This document shows, one piece after another, positions 24,006 to 34,978 of a stretch of DNA of 64,000 nucleotides. Within the stretch, counting starts at the first letter, position 1, and each line of letters begins with the position of its first letter. Source of the stretch: Bryum argenteum (lineage: Eukaryota > Streptophyta > Bryopsida > Bryales > Bryaceae). The notes under the pieces are model-generated. The model saw nothing but the letters and a program-made list of their open reading frames with translations. It searched no databases and was not told where the DNA came from. The stretch spans positions 4,526,001 to 4,590,000 of the forward strand of contig CM073323.1 in the NCBI GenBank assembly GCA_037043015.1, in the 5' to 3' direction. Both the position numbers and the translations under genes were made by a program.

Positions 24006-24840
24006 TTGATCTAATATTTAATTTGAATTTTTTGATGAAGTTGAACATTGTAGAAAGAAGATATGCCTCCTTAAAGTTTGGCTTCATTATCCAGAATGGC
24101 TAAATTCAACATGGGGGACAACCCAAGTGCTCAAGTGTTCATTTCTTGGGCAATCTATAAGTGTAACATCAAAATTCCTCTTTCAACCATATTTTATTCT
24201 TATGAGAATTTAAACCAAATTTTCAAAAACAATATATAAGCAAGTTCACATAACACTATAGTATGAACCATATGGCGGGCCTCGAGGTCCCAAATAAACC
24301 TAACATCAACTTCAAAATAATATTGAACATGGTTATCAATTGGAAAAATCTATGGGATCCTATGAAATTCATATAGAATCCTATAGATTTCTATGGAACC
24401 GGGGGTCCCCCCAACGGGTTCAAGTAAGGGAGTGTGTTAAATACTTGCTCAAATTTGAGATTAGAACATTTGTCGTGAAGTAAATTGTGTAATCAATTTG
24501 GTGCATTGGGAAAGTAAGTGAAAAGATAGTCAAGCTGGATTCATCATTTGTAAACTCATTAACAATTTAATAAGAATTTTTGAACTCGGACTATTAGGTG
24601 TTTCTAAAACGGAACCCTAATTTGACACCTAAAAATGTTTGGATGAGTACATCCTACTCTTGAAGTATTGAGCTATTACGTACCGACCGAAGAAAGAAGC
24701 TTAGTGCATCACTATTGGTACTGCTCCAATTTTGAGCACTCTCCCCTACCCTGATTCCAGTAATTGATTTCACTTGTGAAATTTGCCCAACCTCTTTTGC
24801 TGAGAAGTGCTGCTAGGGACAACACGCTCGGAAGGGGTAA
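24006..24840. other. AT-rich spacer, no gene seen
   Basis: No supported frame. A few CTATGGGATCCTATG-like local repeats occur near 24350-24400. Confidence 0.5.
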
Positions 24841-24914
24841 GCGTTCGTAGCAACTACCAAGGAGGATGGAGGAGGGGTAATGAGCCTCCTAATTTTTTGA
24901 TGTACAGACATTAA
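24841..24914 (+). repeat. Left part of a repeat split by a TTAA-target element
   Basis: TAAGCGTTCGTAGCAACTAC through AGACATTAA matches 51928-52009. The match continues on the far side of the inserted element at 25962. The joined sequence corresponds to the uninterrupted copy at 51928-52133. Confidence 0.9.
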
Positions 24915-25961
24915 CCCCTAAAAGCCCAAGGGGGTAGGAAGCTTGAACTTCACCCTAGAAAGAGCAAGACAATCAGCATTTTTTAAGGATTTTTGAAATT
25001 GGATCTGAACAAATCCAACCGTAGGATCTTGTAGGATAGTAGTATGGAAACCTTCACAAAAAAATTCAGAATTCTTGCCCGCACGGATTGGGAGATATAT
25101 GCATTAGATGAAAAATATGCAAGTTTTGATTTTTCGGGCAGCAGACTTTGAGCAATTATTACGACTTCATACAATGTCGAAAACGCAGCCTCTCTTGGAA
25201 ATACATTGTCATGTGTAGTTCTATACCATTTTCAAAAAAAAGTAGAATTTTAGGATGTATACATATTTTATAATGTGGCTTGCAATGGGTGAGGTACACA
25301 AAATCTTGAAACATTGCAAAATTTCTCAAAAACTTTACACACCTTGGGGCACAAAGTGTGGAAAATAAAGGGTGCGGATGGGCCCTTCACTACTGATTCT
25401 AAGAAAAGAAGAATAATTGTTATAAAACACATTCAATAATAATAAAAAAATAGCAAGTAGCATGTGAGGTGGCATGTGAGTTGTCGCATATGGCATCCAC
25501 CCAAATCTGTCTCACATAAGCAAGTCTCCCTCCTCTTTACCCATAAAAGCAATCCCCTTCCCCCTTATCCATTGCCCTTTTTAACATTTTGTAAGCATGT
25601 GAACAGTGGAGAGTGAGGGGAGGAATCATGGGTGACCCTCAAACCCTTTCTCGCCCCTCTCAAAATTTCAAAATTTCCATTTTCAAGTTTGTTGCCCAAT
25701 CAATGGCCAAACTCACACTTGATTGGCTCTAGATGTCGCCACACAAGCCGCCCAAGTCCAAATCTTTGCCCTGTTTGTGTTTGAAGCTTAGTAGAAAAAA
25801 TTCTATGAATTCAAATGAGGTTTTGTAAATTGGATGTAGTTCTCAACTCACCAAACTCCTAGTAAAAAAAAAAGTACTTTGCGAAAAGTTACTTTTTTAA
25901 CCCACTAGAGCCCCTCAAAAATCGGCATCGACCAGAATATGGTCGATTGGGCTTTTAGGAG
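24915..25961. mobile_element. TTAA-target element, 1047 bp (family D)
   Basis: Starts CCCCTAAAAGCCCA and ends TGGGCTTTTAGGAG, a 14-bp terminal inverted repeat with one mismatch, with TTAA on both sides (24911-24914 and 25962-25965). The uninterrupted host repeat at 51928-52133 has a single TTAA at the same point, so insertion with duplication of TTAA is directly visible. Its left 150 bp resemble the 427-bp element at 50060, including AAATCCAACCGTAGGATCTT. No transposase frame was seen. Confidence 0.9.
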
Positions 25962-26085
25962 TTAAATGCCAAGGTGTAGGCTTACAAGGTTAACTTGGGG
26001 TCGCAGACCTCAAATTTGAATTCAAAATTATCAAAAACGGCCTTGGGAGGTCCCCACGGATTCTAGGGTGCCTCCTTGGTAGCTG
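25962..26085 (+). repeat. Right part of the split repeat
   Basis: TTAAATGCCAAGG through CCTCAAATTTGAATTCAAAA and CCTTGGGAGGTCCCCACGGA matches 52006-52133 base for base over most of its length. Confidence 0.9.
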
Positions 26086-26453
26086 CCACGAACCATTGCA
26101 GGACCGGATTCAAATTGGGTATCTACCGGGTATGGTGACATTAGTCCAACAGGGGAATAGGCCGGACTCTTCCCTATTCCCGTGTGTCCGTCATTCTGGA
26201 GGTTTTTTCGTTGAACCTCTCGGCTATGAAATGTCCTTTCTAATCGGCAAATGTTGTGTGCCTGCAATTGCAAATTTTTCATGAGCAATTGACCAGTGGA
26301 GTAATAATCCTTGCGGATATCGAGTTCTGATGAGCGAAAGAAAATGAATAGCATGGGCCGATTGCAATGGCAGGATTTTTGCTTACGATCCCCGTGCATT
26401 CAAGGTTTGAAGCTTGGATGCAGATTCCTGCCCGCATTACAACGCTGCCTTGG

Positions 26454-26463
26454 TTAGGGTTTT
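26454..26463 (+). promoter_or_regulatory. Telo-box before the acyltransferase start
   Basis: TTAGGGTTTT lies 17 bp before the chosen ATG. A related telo-box sits just before the gene at 17735. An out-of-frame ATG at 26471 overlaps the start and could lower translation from 26481. Confidence 0.4.
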
Positions 26464-26480
26464 GGAGGTGATGAATCGTG

Positions 26481-29400
26481 ATGAGATCGGAAATGAGAGT
26501 GGTGAGGATGAAGAAGTATGTGCCTTTGGTTCTGCCATGGTTTCTCCCTTCGGCTATGTTCTCTGTCGTCATGGCCGCTGTTCATGCTTGGAAAACGGAC
26601 TCCCTCCTATTCGCTTTCCTGTTTGTCGGTACGAGCTTCAAATTTTTCTTTTCAGTTTTGCACAATCTGTAGTGTTATAAATCTGGCAGCTCATCTCCAA
26701 TAATAATTCTGCCGTTTCCGCAACCGCATATGCAATTGGAGTTTATGGACAGCACTTTTCAATTGTCTCAACCAGGTGTAAGTGCGATAGTTATAAAGGT
26801 TGAGACAGTGGCGGTACGAGCTCCTAGTGGCCCTATGGAAGAATTTTTGCAAACTTGTGATGCTCCTTGCTTTGTTCTGGGGCAGCTTGGTGATTAGTGC
26901 CCTTTCAAAACTTATGACTCGTCAAAGATGTAGTTGAAATTTTAGAATCGGTTGTAAGGAATTACTATCAGATCAGTAAATTTTGAAGCAGTGCCGGTTC
27001 TGCTTTGAAGGCACTCTTAGAACTTTTGAGTAATTCTTTTCTTCATTGTTGGTGTCGGTCCCTGATTTGTACTCAAACTTTGCAGTTTTGCCTTTGGCTA
27101 TTTGGACCCTCACTATCAAGAGCTGCTCGAAGGAGGTCCATGACCCTGTATTTGCACCGTCATTTGTTGCAGCCGTTGTTTTCACCGACATCGTGACATT
27201 TTTTATAGTTCTTCGTCCAGGTAACATGTCGTTCTGTCATGTACCAGTGCATTCCGGTCTCCTCACCTTTCGGGTTTTGATCGGGTAATAATTTTTTGCA
27301 GCTATTAGTGTTGGATTGGAGGTGGCCTTCGTTCTTGGAGCTGTCAACTTGCTGGTCCTGTATTGGAGGTTAGTTGAGTCTTTCAGTCTCTGCCACCTTC
27401 CCCGATTAGATTAGCTCTATAGCTCGTCACTGAGAGCTATCACTGTGTGGATCCTTCGTATATTCTGTTCACATGTAATTCTTGTTCGGTCATACACGTG
27501 GAAGTTTTAGTGTACTACTTTTATTTGTGAGGGCACATTCTCTAATTTATACCAATTTATGTTCAGTATGTTACTTGAGTTGCAGCTACATTCATGTTAT
27601 GTTTCTGGTACATTGATTGATTACAGGGTAATTAAGAGCGACCCAGGTAGGTTCCCAGTTCACCTTGAGTCGACTGCTTGGACTGGGGGCGAAGCAAGAG
27701 CAGTCGATTCTCAGTTGGTCAGCAGTCCTCGGCTGGAAGGACGGACTGCAAAGGACTATGAAGGGGTAATTTCCGTTCTTTCTGTCAGGTTCCAAGTGGA
27801 AGAAGGAAAAGCTCGTTTCCATTCTTGAAAGTCGCAGCCTCTGATGATGAACCGAGAGTAATCAGATTTTAGGTTGTTGCGTGTATATTTACATTTAGAT
27901 CATGGAGCAGGAGCCACTTAAAGCCAAGGACTCGGATATTGAAAGAGGGGAGTCTCACCAGGCTCTAGAGAAGTTAGAAACCAACGATGTGGAAGCTGCA
28001 GGTGTTGTCGATGTCTCCAACGGGTACTCTGTCATGAGATTAGTAAGTTTCCAAAATCGTAGCTCTTGAAAGTCGTTGACATGAGGAAATCATTGTGTTT
28101 TGGATTTCCGTTAATTGTAGCAGCTTAAAGCTCCTTGGCAAAGTAACCCCTGTCACTGGGCATTAACGACGGTCTGTTGTCGATTGCATGGCAGCCGGTA
28201 CGTACAAGATATTGTCGGAAGTGCAATGCATGGACTGACCATTTTGACCATCACTGTCCTGCTATAAAGAACTGCGTCGGTAAGTCTTGGTTTTCGCTTG
28301 TTGAAATTAATGGGCTTCCTAGTGCTAGAGCATCGAAGGCCTTCGGGCTTTGACCAACCTCATTGCGGTATCATTTAGGTTCAGTAGGATCTTCGTGAGT
28401 TTTTTAGGGCGTAGTTATCGTTAGAAGTTCCGCTCTTGAACGAGTTCTTCATCTTTAGATATTACTTTACTTACAGAGGTTACTTTGCATAGGAATTAAC
28501 CTTGTGATGTTCTGAGAAAGGATCAGGGCTGGGGATTGCTGCCAGGTCGTAAGAATCACGTTCTTTTCTTGGGCGCTCTTGCGGCTTTCATTGTAGGGGA
28601 GGTGCTGTACATCCGATGCTGCTACAAATGTGTGCTCCTCGGTTACCATCGTCTATTTGATTATACTTCTCTACGTTAAATAAAAGCTTGTGCTTTCCGA
28701 ATGATGAGTGATATGACTCATTAAAGTCATCTGCTAAGTATTTTCACATACTTGGCTAACAACTTTGTTGCAGAAGAATTTACCAACATAGATTTAGAAG
28801 TAGGATCTTCGTGGCAGATATCAAGAAGTGGTATTGACCCTTCCTTGCTCTGGAATTGTTACAGATATTGAAAGCCTTGACCTCCTGTCCCTCGCAGAAA
28901 ATACTTCCTCTACGACACCTGTCGGTGAGTGCCTTTGATTTTTATTTGTATTCTCTATTGATGGTGATATGGATATTACATTTCTGAGTGTTTCCACTGG
29001 GATGTTTCCGAAGTGTCCATGTGTTCTCACATTGGCTGCCCAAGTGTTGTTCTAACAGGTCTCCAGGGTCTGGAGCATTTTTGGTTAATCGTATGTCAGG
29101 TAACCAATATGTATACCTCTTGCAGGAAAGTCGTTTGTCCATTTTGTTCATACTTATGATGCACATCGAACGATCAAAATCTTAATGACCACGAGAAAAC
29201 GGCATGTTCGAAAAGTTGTCAAAACAGTACAACTCCGAATCAACTGTGACTTGGCACTGTACTCGATGTTTTACATATCAGGATGTCCTTGATCCCTTTC
29301 TTCTCATCTCTTTCAGGTGATGAGCGCAGTTCCATGGGTGACCACCACAGCTTTGTTCGCTGCATTTCAAGTCAGTTGGCAGGTAGAGCTTCATGGATCT

Positions 29401-29940
29401 CTGCGACTACTTGTGCTTACCACTTATTCTAACTGATTATGTCAAAAATTGGAAGACTAAGCACATCTGCATCTTCGTCTGCTGTTACAGATGCCACTGC
29501 TGTTATTTCACGTCTATTGTGCTTCGATAAATCTCACCACGGCTGAATGGGTACGACATCTTGGAAGCTTGAATATGTGCTGCATAGAGCATGTTCTGGT
29601 CATCATGCGTCTCTGAGCATCCAATGTCTGTTTAGCCACAATCCTGAATTATTATCTCTTGTATCGAGTGCAGATCAAATGGGAGAGGTACTCAGACTTG
29701 TATATCGAGCTTCCTTTAAGTCCTGGTCAGCAATCCCCCTTACGAAATTGTCTCTTGTACTTTAAAAGCATTTGATCATGGTTTATATGCCCAAGTGGCT
29801 TTGATAAGAGTAGCACTCACTTACCGATAAAAGTGGCTTTACAATGTACAGGACGACAATTTAGGACCAAGAAGTTCGTGAATCCATACGATCAAGGAGT
29901 ACTCACCAACCTCAATCAGTTCTTCCGATCACGTGTGTAA
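26481..29940 (+). CDS. DHHC-type protein S-acyltransferase (13 exons, 393 aa)
   Basis: Integral membrane palmitoyltransferase. Exons: 26481-26628, 27086-27220, 27302-27368, 27627-27765, 27899-28042, 28195-28279, 28546-28641, 28865-28924, 29059-29099, 29317-29382, 29491-29550, 29674-29725 and 29852-29940. All introns are GT-AG and all phases agree. Order: several membrane helices (from KKYVPLVLPWF to VNLLVLYWR), the DPG motif after YWRVIKS, a cytosolic loop rich in charge, RYCRKCNAW, then DHFDHHCPAIKNCVGRKNH (the catalytic DHHC), a helix, two more helices with the TTxE-type motif NLTTAEW, and the C-terminal NPYDQGVLTNLNQFF motif. The stretch that normally lies between CxxC and DHHC (PxR-HC-xxC) is missing. 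The least certain exons are 5 to 6 (28195 acceptor) and the start, because ATGs at 26471 and 26481 overlap in different frames. Confidence 0.88.
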
Positions 29941-31383
29941 TTTGGGTTTGTGATTTAATCATTCAGATTGATTAATTTAGCAATTTTTTACTACGTAGAA
30001 GGGCCACATTGAATTTGGTCAGTAGTTCGGCTTTCACTCAATTTGAAGGCTAATCTTTGGTTTGACCAGAAACACGAACTCATTGTGGAGTCCAAGAGTT
30101 CACTTCTGGGAAAACAAACCATGCCAATTTGCCCGGACCAATGACTATATTTCAAAATGGTGAGTGCGATTCATTCCTGAAGCCTAAAGGAGATGGATAT
30201 TGGATTCATAGTGCTTCTAAAGCTCTATGATGTGCAGTATTTAGCTATTTCACATGATAGACCATGGCTTTCATGGCTTGATTTCTTACTGACGATGGCG
30301 AGTTCACCATTCAGTTGTCTGTTTCGCCCAATTTTTTCGCAAAATTTTTTTCTGCCCCAAAATGTCTTATCAGTTATCAGTTTAAAACAAACAAGTACAA
30401 AATTGAGCAAGTGATCACTAAACTAAGTGCATTGAGCTCTTTGATCACCTCATGGTACTACTTCACTCGTTCTACAATTTTGCATTATCAACTTACAATT
30501 GGAAAAAACAAAATTGAACTCTCAATACCAACCCGCAACATACATAATATGAACATGGTTGAAGGAGTTTGACCCAACCTTTGGCAAGCCAAAACTTTAT
30601 GATTACTAAAATAGAAGTCATTAAATCATCGCCAGAAAGTTTCTTGGTGAGAGCTATCCATTCACGGTCATTGCACCTCTCATTATCATCAATTGCGTAC
30701 AAGGTGTCTCATTCTTGGTAGGTTAAGTTTTGCACTTTGGCATGCCAAAACTTTCTGTTTATTAAAGCAAAGGTAAAGAAATCATATGATATCACTACAA
30801 AGTTCTTGATGAGTATTGCCCACTCACTATCATTGCACAACTCATTATCATCAATTGACTAGTGCTCAAGGAAAGACTTATTTGAAAAAAACACGATTTC
30901 AACCTAGTAAAAAAAAAAGGAAGTGCACTATTTTATTTGCTATGCAAAATTTTGTTTTGTAATGTACACAATCCGCTTTTTGTTGTGAAATGGACGACTA
31001 TCAGGGTTGTCTTATTAGACAAGATTCGTATTCATTTGTCAGACACAATTTAGATGAGGTGTACATCTAAGACGTTTTCAATGTATCAAATGTACATCTC
31101 ATCTACATTTTGAATAGGAATTTTGTCTAATAAGGCAACAGTGACGACTATAGACGGTAGAATACAATCTATTACGCACCATGGCATTTTCACAGTGCAG
31201 ACGAAAGGCGTATCTCCAAATAAAAACGATTCACCTATTCAGTAACCATCCAGCAATTTGAATTAAAACAAGTCTCATCAACAAACTTGCTGAGGACTTC
31301 AGGAACATCTGGACAGAAACACCGCTTTTTAAGAATTTGTAAATGATTGAGGCGATTAGATATTAGAAGAAATCACTCCTGTA
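29941..31383. other. 3' flank and AT-rich spacer, no gene seen
   Basis: Holds the 3' end of the acyltransferase transcript. Around 30570-30850 a segment of about 170 bp is loosely duplicated: GCATGCCAAAACTTT, CTCATTATCATCAATTG and a GTTTCTTGGTGAG-like step occur twice. Confidence 0.5.
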
Positions 31384-31926
31384 CACTACACAAGAGTTGT
31401 TAATTAGTGTTAAAGATATAAACTACAAACCATAACAGTAAATGTCACACATCACCATTGTGTTACAACACTACACTAAATTTGATAATTAGTGTTAGAT
31501 TATTATAAGATTTGAAAATGCTATAAGTTTTTACTTTTGTTTAAAAAAAATTACCAAGAGCATTGATTTCAATACTATAATAAGGACCCCCATCTTGGCC
31601 AATATAGTGGGTAAAATTATTGAATAACAGTAAAAACTTATAACATGTTTATGTAAATTAGTGTATCTAACACTAATTATCAAATTTAGTGTAATCCTCA
31701 AACCATAACACTAATTGTGAGATCATGCAAACTTTCTTGCAAGTGGAGAATCTATTGGAAAGTGGTGCGATTAGTGGCTTGAAGAAAAGACAAGGGACAT
31801 TGATTGCAATGGCCGCTCAAAGTGAACACTAAGCCATAAGAGAGTTGAGAAGTAGTGTTTTTGACCAAAAGTTACCGGTTACACTAATTTCCACGTAACA
31901 CTAATTAACAACTCTCGTCGAATGTG
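31384..31926. mobile_element. Inverted-repeat element F, about 543 bp, containing a nested MITE
   Basis: The left end, CACTACACAAGAGTTGTTAA, and the right end, complement of CGAGAGTTGTTAATTAGTG, form imperfect inverted ends. The interior is split by the TA-flanked MITE at 31474-31691. A truncated relative without this nested insertion lies at 49157-49395. Confidence 0.65.
31474..31691. mobile_element. TA-flanked MITE E, 218 bp, copy 1
   Basis: Terminal inverted repeats start CACTAAATTTGATAATTAGT and end with the complement; TA lies on both sides (31472 and 31692). Inner motifs include ATGTTATAAGTTTTTACTG-like arms. Copies at 46465 and 48913 share sequence and length. Confidence 0.9.
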
Positions 31927-32074
31927 ATCAGTACAAAATAATTTTGGTACTAGTAACCTGATTAAAATCAACATTGTGAAACTGTGGTAGTGATTGCATA
32001 TATGGGAAAGAGTAGTTGAGTCATGGACTTGCGCAAATTGTTGAGCTATTGCAAGGATTTACGAAAAATATGGC

Positions 32075-32520
32075 TTAACCTTAAGTGCCCTGAATTTCCA
32101 AAAACAACATTTTGGATGACAAGGTGAAACTTTGAAGAGTCATAACTTTTTTGGAGTCCGAGTTTGAAGGATTTTTTTGGGTTGGATCCTACATCAAGTC
32201 TAGTTTGTATAGTAAAATTTTAGATTCATCTCAAACGTGAATACATGGTGTGCATTTTAGTGGAGGCAACTCTTATTTTAAAACATGGGGCATGTTATAC
32301 CATTGCAAGCCAATTATGTGAATTGAAATATGTCTCTCATAAATTCTTTCATTTACTTAGGTGTAATCTTGAGATGAAATCCAGTACTTTTTTGGTTGGA
32401 AGAATTTTCAACCAAATTACTTTGGTATTGGATTAACGATGATTTTTCTACATTAAAAAATTGAAGTTTATGGTTCTTCAGGAGTAATATCTCCTTCATC
32501 CACTTTTGGACTTAGGATCT
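32075..32520 (+). repeat. Dispersed repeat R1
   Basis: Begins TTAACCTTAAGTGCCC, close to the end of the element at 50060-50486 read in reverse. It continues with AGAGTCATAACTTTTTTGGA, GCATGTTATACCATTGCAAG and ATCTCCTTCATCCAC, in the order seen at 22515-23110. Confidence 0.65.
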
Positions 32521-33199
32521 ATTTGTTGAATTGACATTTACTTGAAGCTAATTATTGTAGTAAATATAATTTCTCTATCCAAGATGTGAGAAAGGTATGG
32601 CATCCAGTTTGGTGCAAAGGATTTAGTTTGGGTCTTTTTTTCCTCTGTAAAATTTAGGACAGCTTTCACTTTTGCAAAGCTATTATTTGAGTAGAGAATT
32701 TCTTTTGTTCTAGTATAATAGTGTTTTGAGATGAAGGTGAACAACTCTCTTGTTGAAGAATTCTTTTATTCAATAATTTAATCTTTTAACAACTAGTACC
32801 GCAGTCAAGCGGTTGAAGCATGATGACCAATTTCAGACGAAGCGAATCTGGCATTTCACTTATAAGGATGCGCCTTCAGAAGAGCCAAATTGAGTATGTA
32901 GGAAAATAGTAGCTGCTTACAGATCATCAATTGGGTGACTTCAGGGGTTATGGGATACATGAATTGAAAGGTAGTCGATCCATGCCTTGAAGTCACTCAA
33001 AACACAACAAGGTGATCTCTGATCTATTTACAGTATACCCTAACGTATTGAGCAGCTAATGAAACAGAACAAATTGCCTCTGGTCACGCCTATATGTTCA
33101 CGATTTTGGAAGCGCAAAGGAGGTCATAGAGTTTATTCGCACGTTTCCGAAAAGACCTCTCATGCTTCAAAATTCCTCATGTTTTAGGAGATATTTATG
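32521..33199. other. Spacer, no gene seen
   Basis: AT-rich with a somewhat GC-richer stretch at about 32800-33150 that has no supported frame. Confidence 0.5.
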
Positions 33200-33770
33200 G
33201 TCAAAGTTTGAAAACACTGTTCAAAATGTGCCCAAAACTACCCAAAAAGTGGTATATGCTCATTTATTATCAAACCTGCCCCAAATCAATTAGATTGCAC
33301 TAACTTCAAAAATTCACAAAAATTTAACATTTTATTTTTCTTCAAAATTTGTTTTTTGTACATGTAGTTAAAGTACTAAGGCATGATCTTATTATTTAGA
33401 TTTTCCATCCAATAATATTTTATATGCCTTCTTATTATTGAAAATTGACCTTTGTATTTGAATTTCAGCATACCTCCATGTGAATATTCAAGCATTTTTT
33501 TAGGTTTTATGAGTCGCATGAGGGTGAAAATTCCAACTATATATATTCCTAACTCACTTATGAAAAAGAACGCGAAGAGCCTCATGTCAAACTTCCTAAG
33601 GTGGTATTTTTGGCCCTCAAAACACAACTTACCCTTTTTACAAGTGAAAAAAACATTTTTCTCTACTTTGAATGTTATGATCTCAAAATTGGCAAGGAAT
33701 TTGAATCTAAGATTTTATATACATATACATATACAAGTTAGGTCTTATAAAGAGCCATGCCCCTCTTTGA
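33200..33770 (-). repeat. Dispersed repeat R2, opposite orientation
   Basis: Shares GACCTTTGTATTTGAATTTC (59428: AGCCTTTGTATTTGAATTTC), AGCATACCTCCATGTG, the AGGTTTTATGAGTCGCATGAGG step and the GAATCTAAGATT-TACA-ACAAG step with 59030-59745. The plus-strand frame at 33452-33799 lies inside it and is not called a gene. Confidence 0.75.
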
Positions 33771-34875
33771 ACTTTCAGCTCTCACTTCTAATCCTCTAAT
33801 AGGGTTATTATTGAAGTACTTGAAGTAGTATTCACCTTCTCACATCCTTTAAACTAGCTATGTGTATAAGCTAATACAATTTGCAAACATTAGATTTACT
33901 CATTTTTAAAAATTCTTGTCAAAACAGGAATACATTCAACCACTTGACTTGGGTATTGCCACATTGGTTGTTAAGAGCATTCACACTCAAAAGTGAAAAT
34001 GATAAGATTGTGAGTAAATTTCTTCAATACTACGTTAAGCCCTACTGGCCTTTCTTGTATAGTAAATATGAGGTTTAAAGAAGCAGAAAATAGATGGGGC
34101 CCACCACAAACATCTTTAATCATGCAATGGATAATTGGGTGATGGTCTGGTTGGGGTACCCAAAAAGGTTGTCCCATGAACAATTGCACTCTATGCTGGT
34201 GTGACAAACATATCCATTTTTAAACTGTAATACAATAAGACTTCATTAGATGTGGTTTTAGTTGTCTATACTTATAATGTATCAAAAAAAAATTAAAAAA
34301 ATTAAAAAAATATTTTGAAGTAATTTTATTTGATTTTTTAGTTGAAAAAGTAAGTCATGTCCCAATAAGCTAAAATCCATAGAATCAAGCAAATGGAATA
34401 TCAACCATTTTTATTTTAATATAATTTTTGAATATGACCTACATCTTCTTGTATAGAATACAAAATAATTTATTTAATAATAAAAAAATTAATTCATTGT
34501 GCACTATAATGCCTGCAAATCCCCAAATTCAACACTTTTTCCCTCATCTATGAATGGATCCAAAAAAAATAAAAAATCTAAAAGAAAATCTATAGGCATA
34601 TATACTTTGATTTCACTGAGGTGCATGATATTTTATTTTCTATTTTAGGGTCTTTGTACTTGATTAAAATGACTAAATTAGACAAACTTTGGAGGTTTTC
34701 AATAAAAATAACCTAATTAGTGTGTCCAAAAAGTGATACCCCAAGCTTACCATTGCCCAATTAAAAATTTAATCATGCATTGCACAATTAAATTGGGACG
34801 AATTGTAACCGCGCAGCAAGGGTTCGAGTTTGTGCGCCATCACTGCGCGAGTATGTGGCCGCTAGGCTTAACGCC
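33771..34875. other. AT-rich spacer, no gene seen
   Basis: Nothing supported. The last 70 bases rise sharply in GC content and lead into the palindrome. Confidence 0.5.
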
Positions 34876-34978
34876 GGTTACGCTCCGACACTTGTGCGAT
34901 ACACGAAATTAAACGCGCTTGGGCTAACGCCCTCGTGCGTTTAATTTCCCATATCGCACTCGCGCCGGGGCGTAATCC
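34876..34978. repeat. GC-rich imperfect palindrome, 103 bp
   Basis: The two halves fold on each other: GGTTACGC against GCGTAATCC, TGTGCGAT against ATCGCAC, a perfect 12-bp inner stem GAAATTAAACGC (34905) against GCGTTTAATTTC (34937), and a GGGC/GCCC top. About 75 bp of equally GC-rich sequence precedes it (from 34799), in sharp contrast to the AT-rich surroundings. It may be a foldback element or a stable RNA-forming repeat. Confidence 0.85.

Noticed and set aside
27647..27788. Intron from the strong donor after CCAG at 27646
   Set aside because: The continuation reaches a stop; reading through to the donor at 27766 keeps phase with the exon at 27899.
28774..28863. An exon starting at 28774 in the acyltransferase
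   Set aside because: It reads into a stop and breaks phase, whereas joining 28641 to 28865 keeps phase and gives a better protein.
34800..34840. GGTTCGAG as a tRNA T-loop
   Set aside because: No matching acceptor or D-arm; it belongs to the GC-rich foldback repeat.
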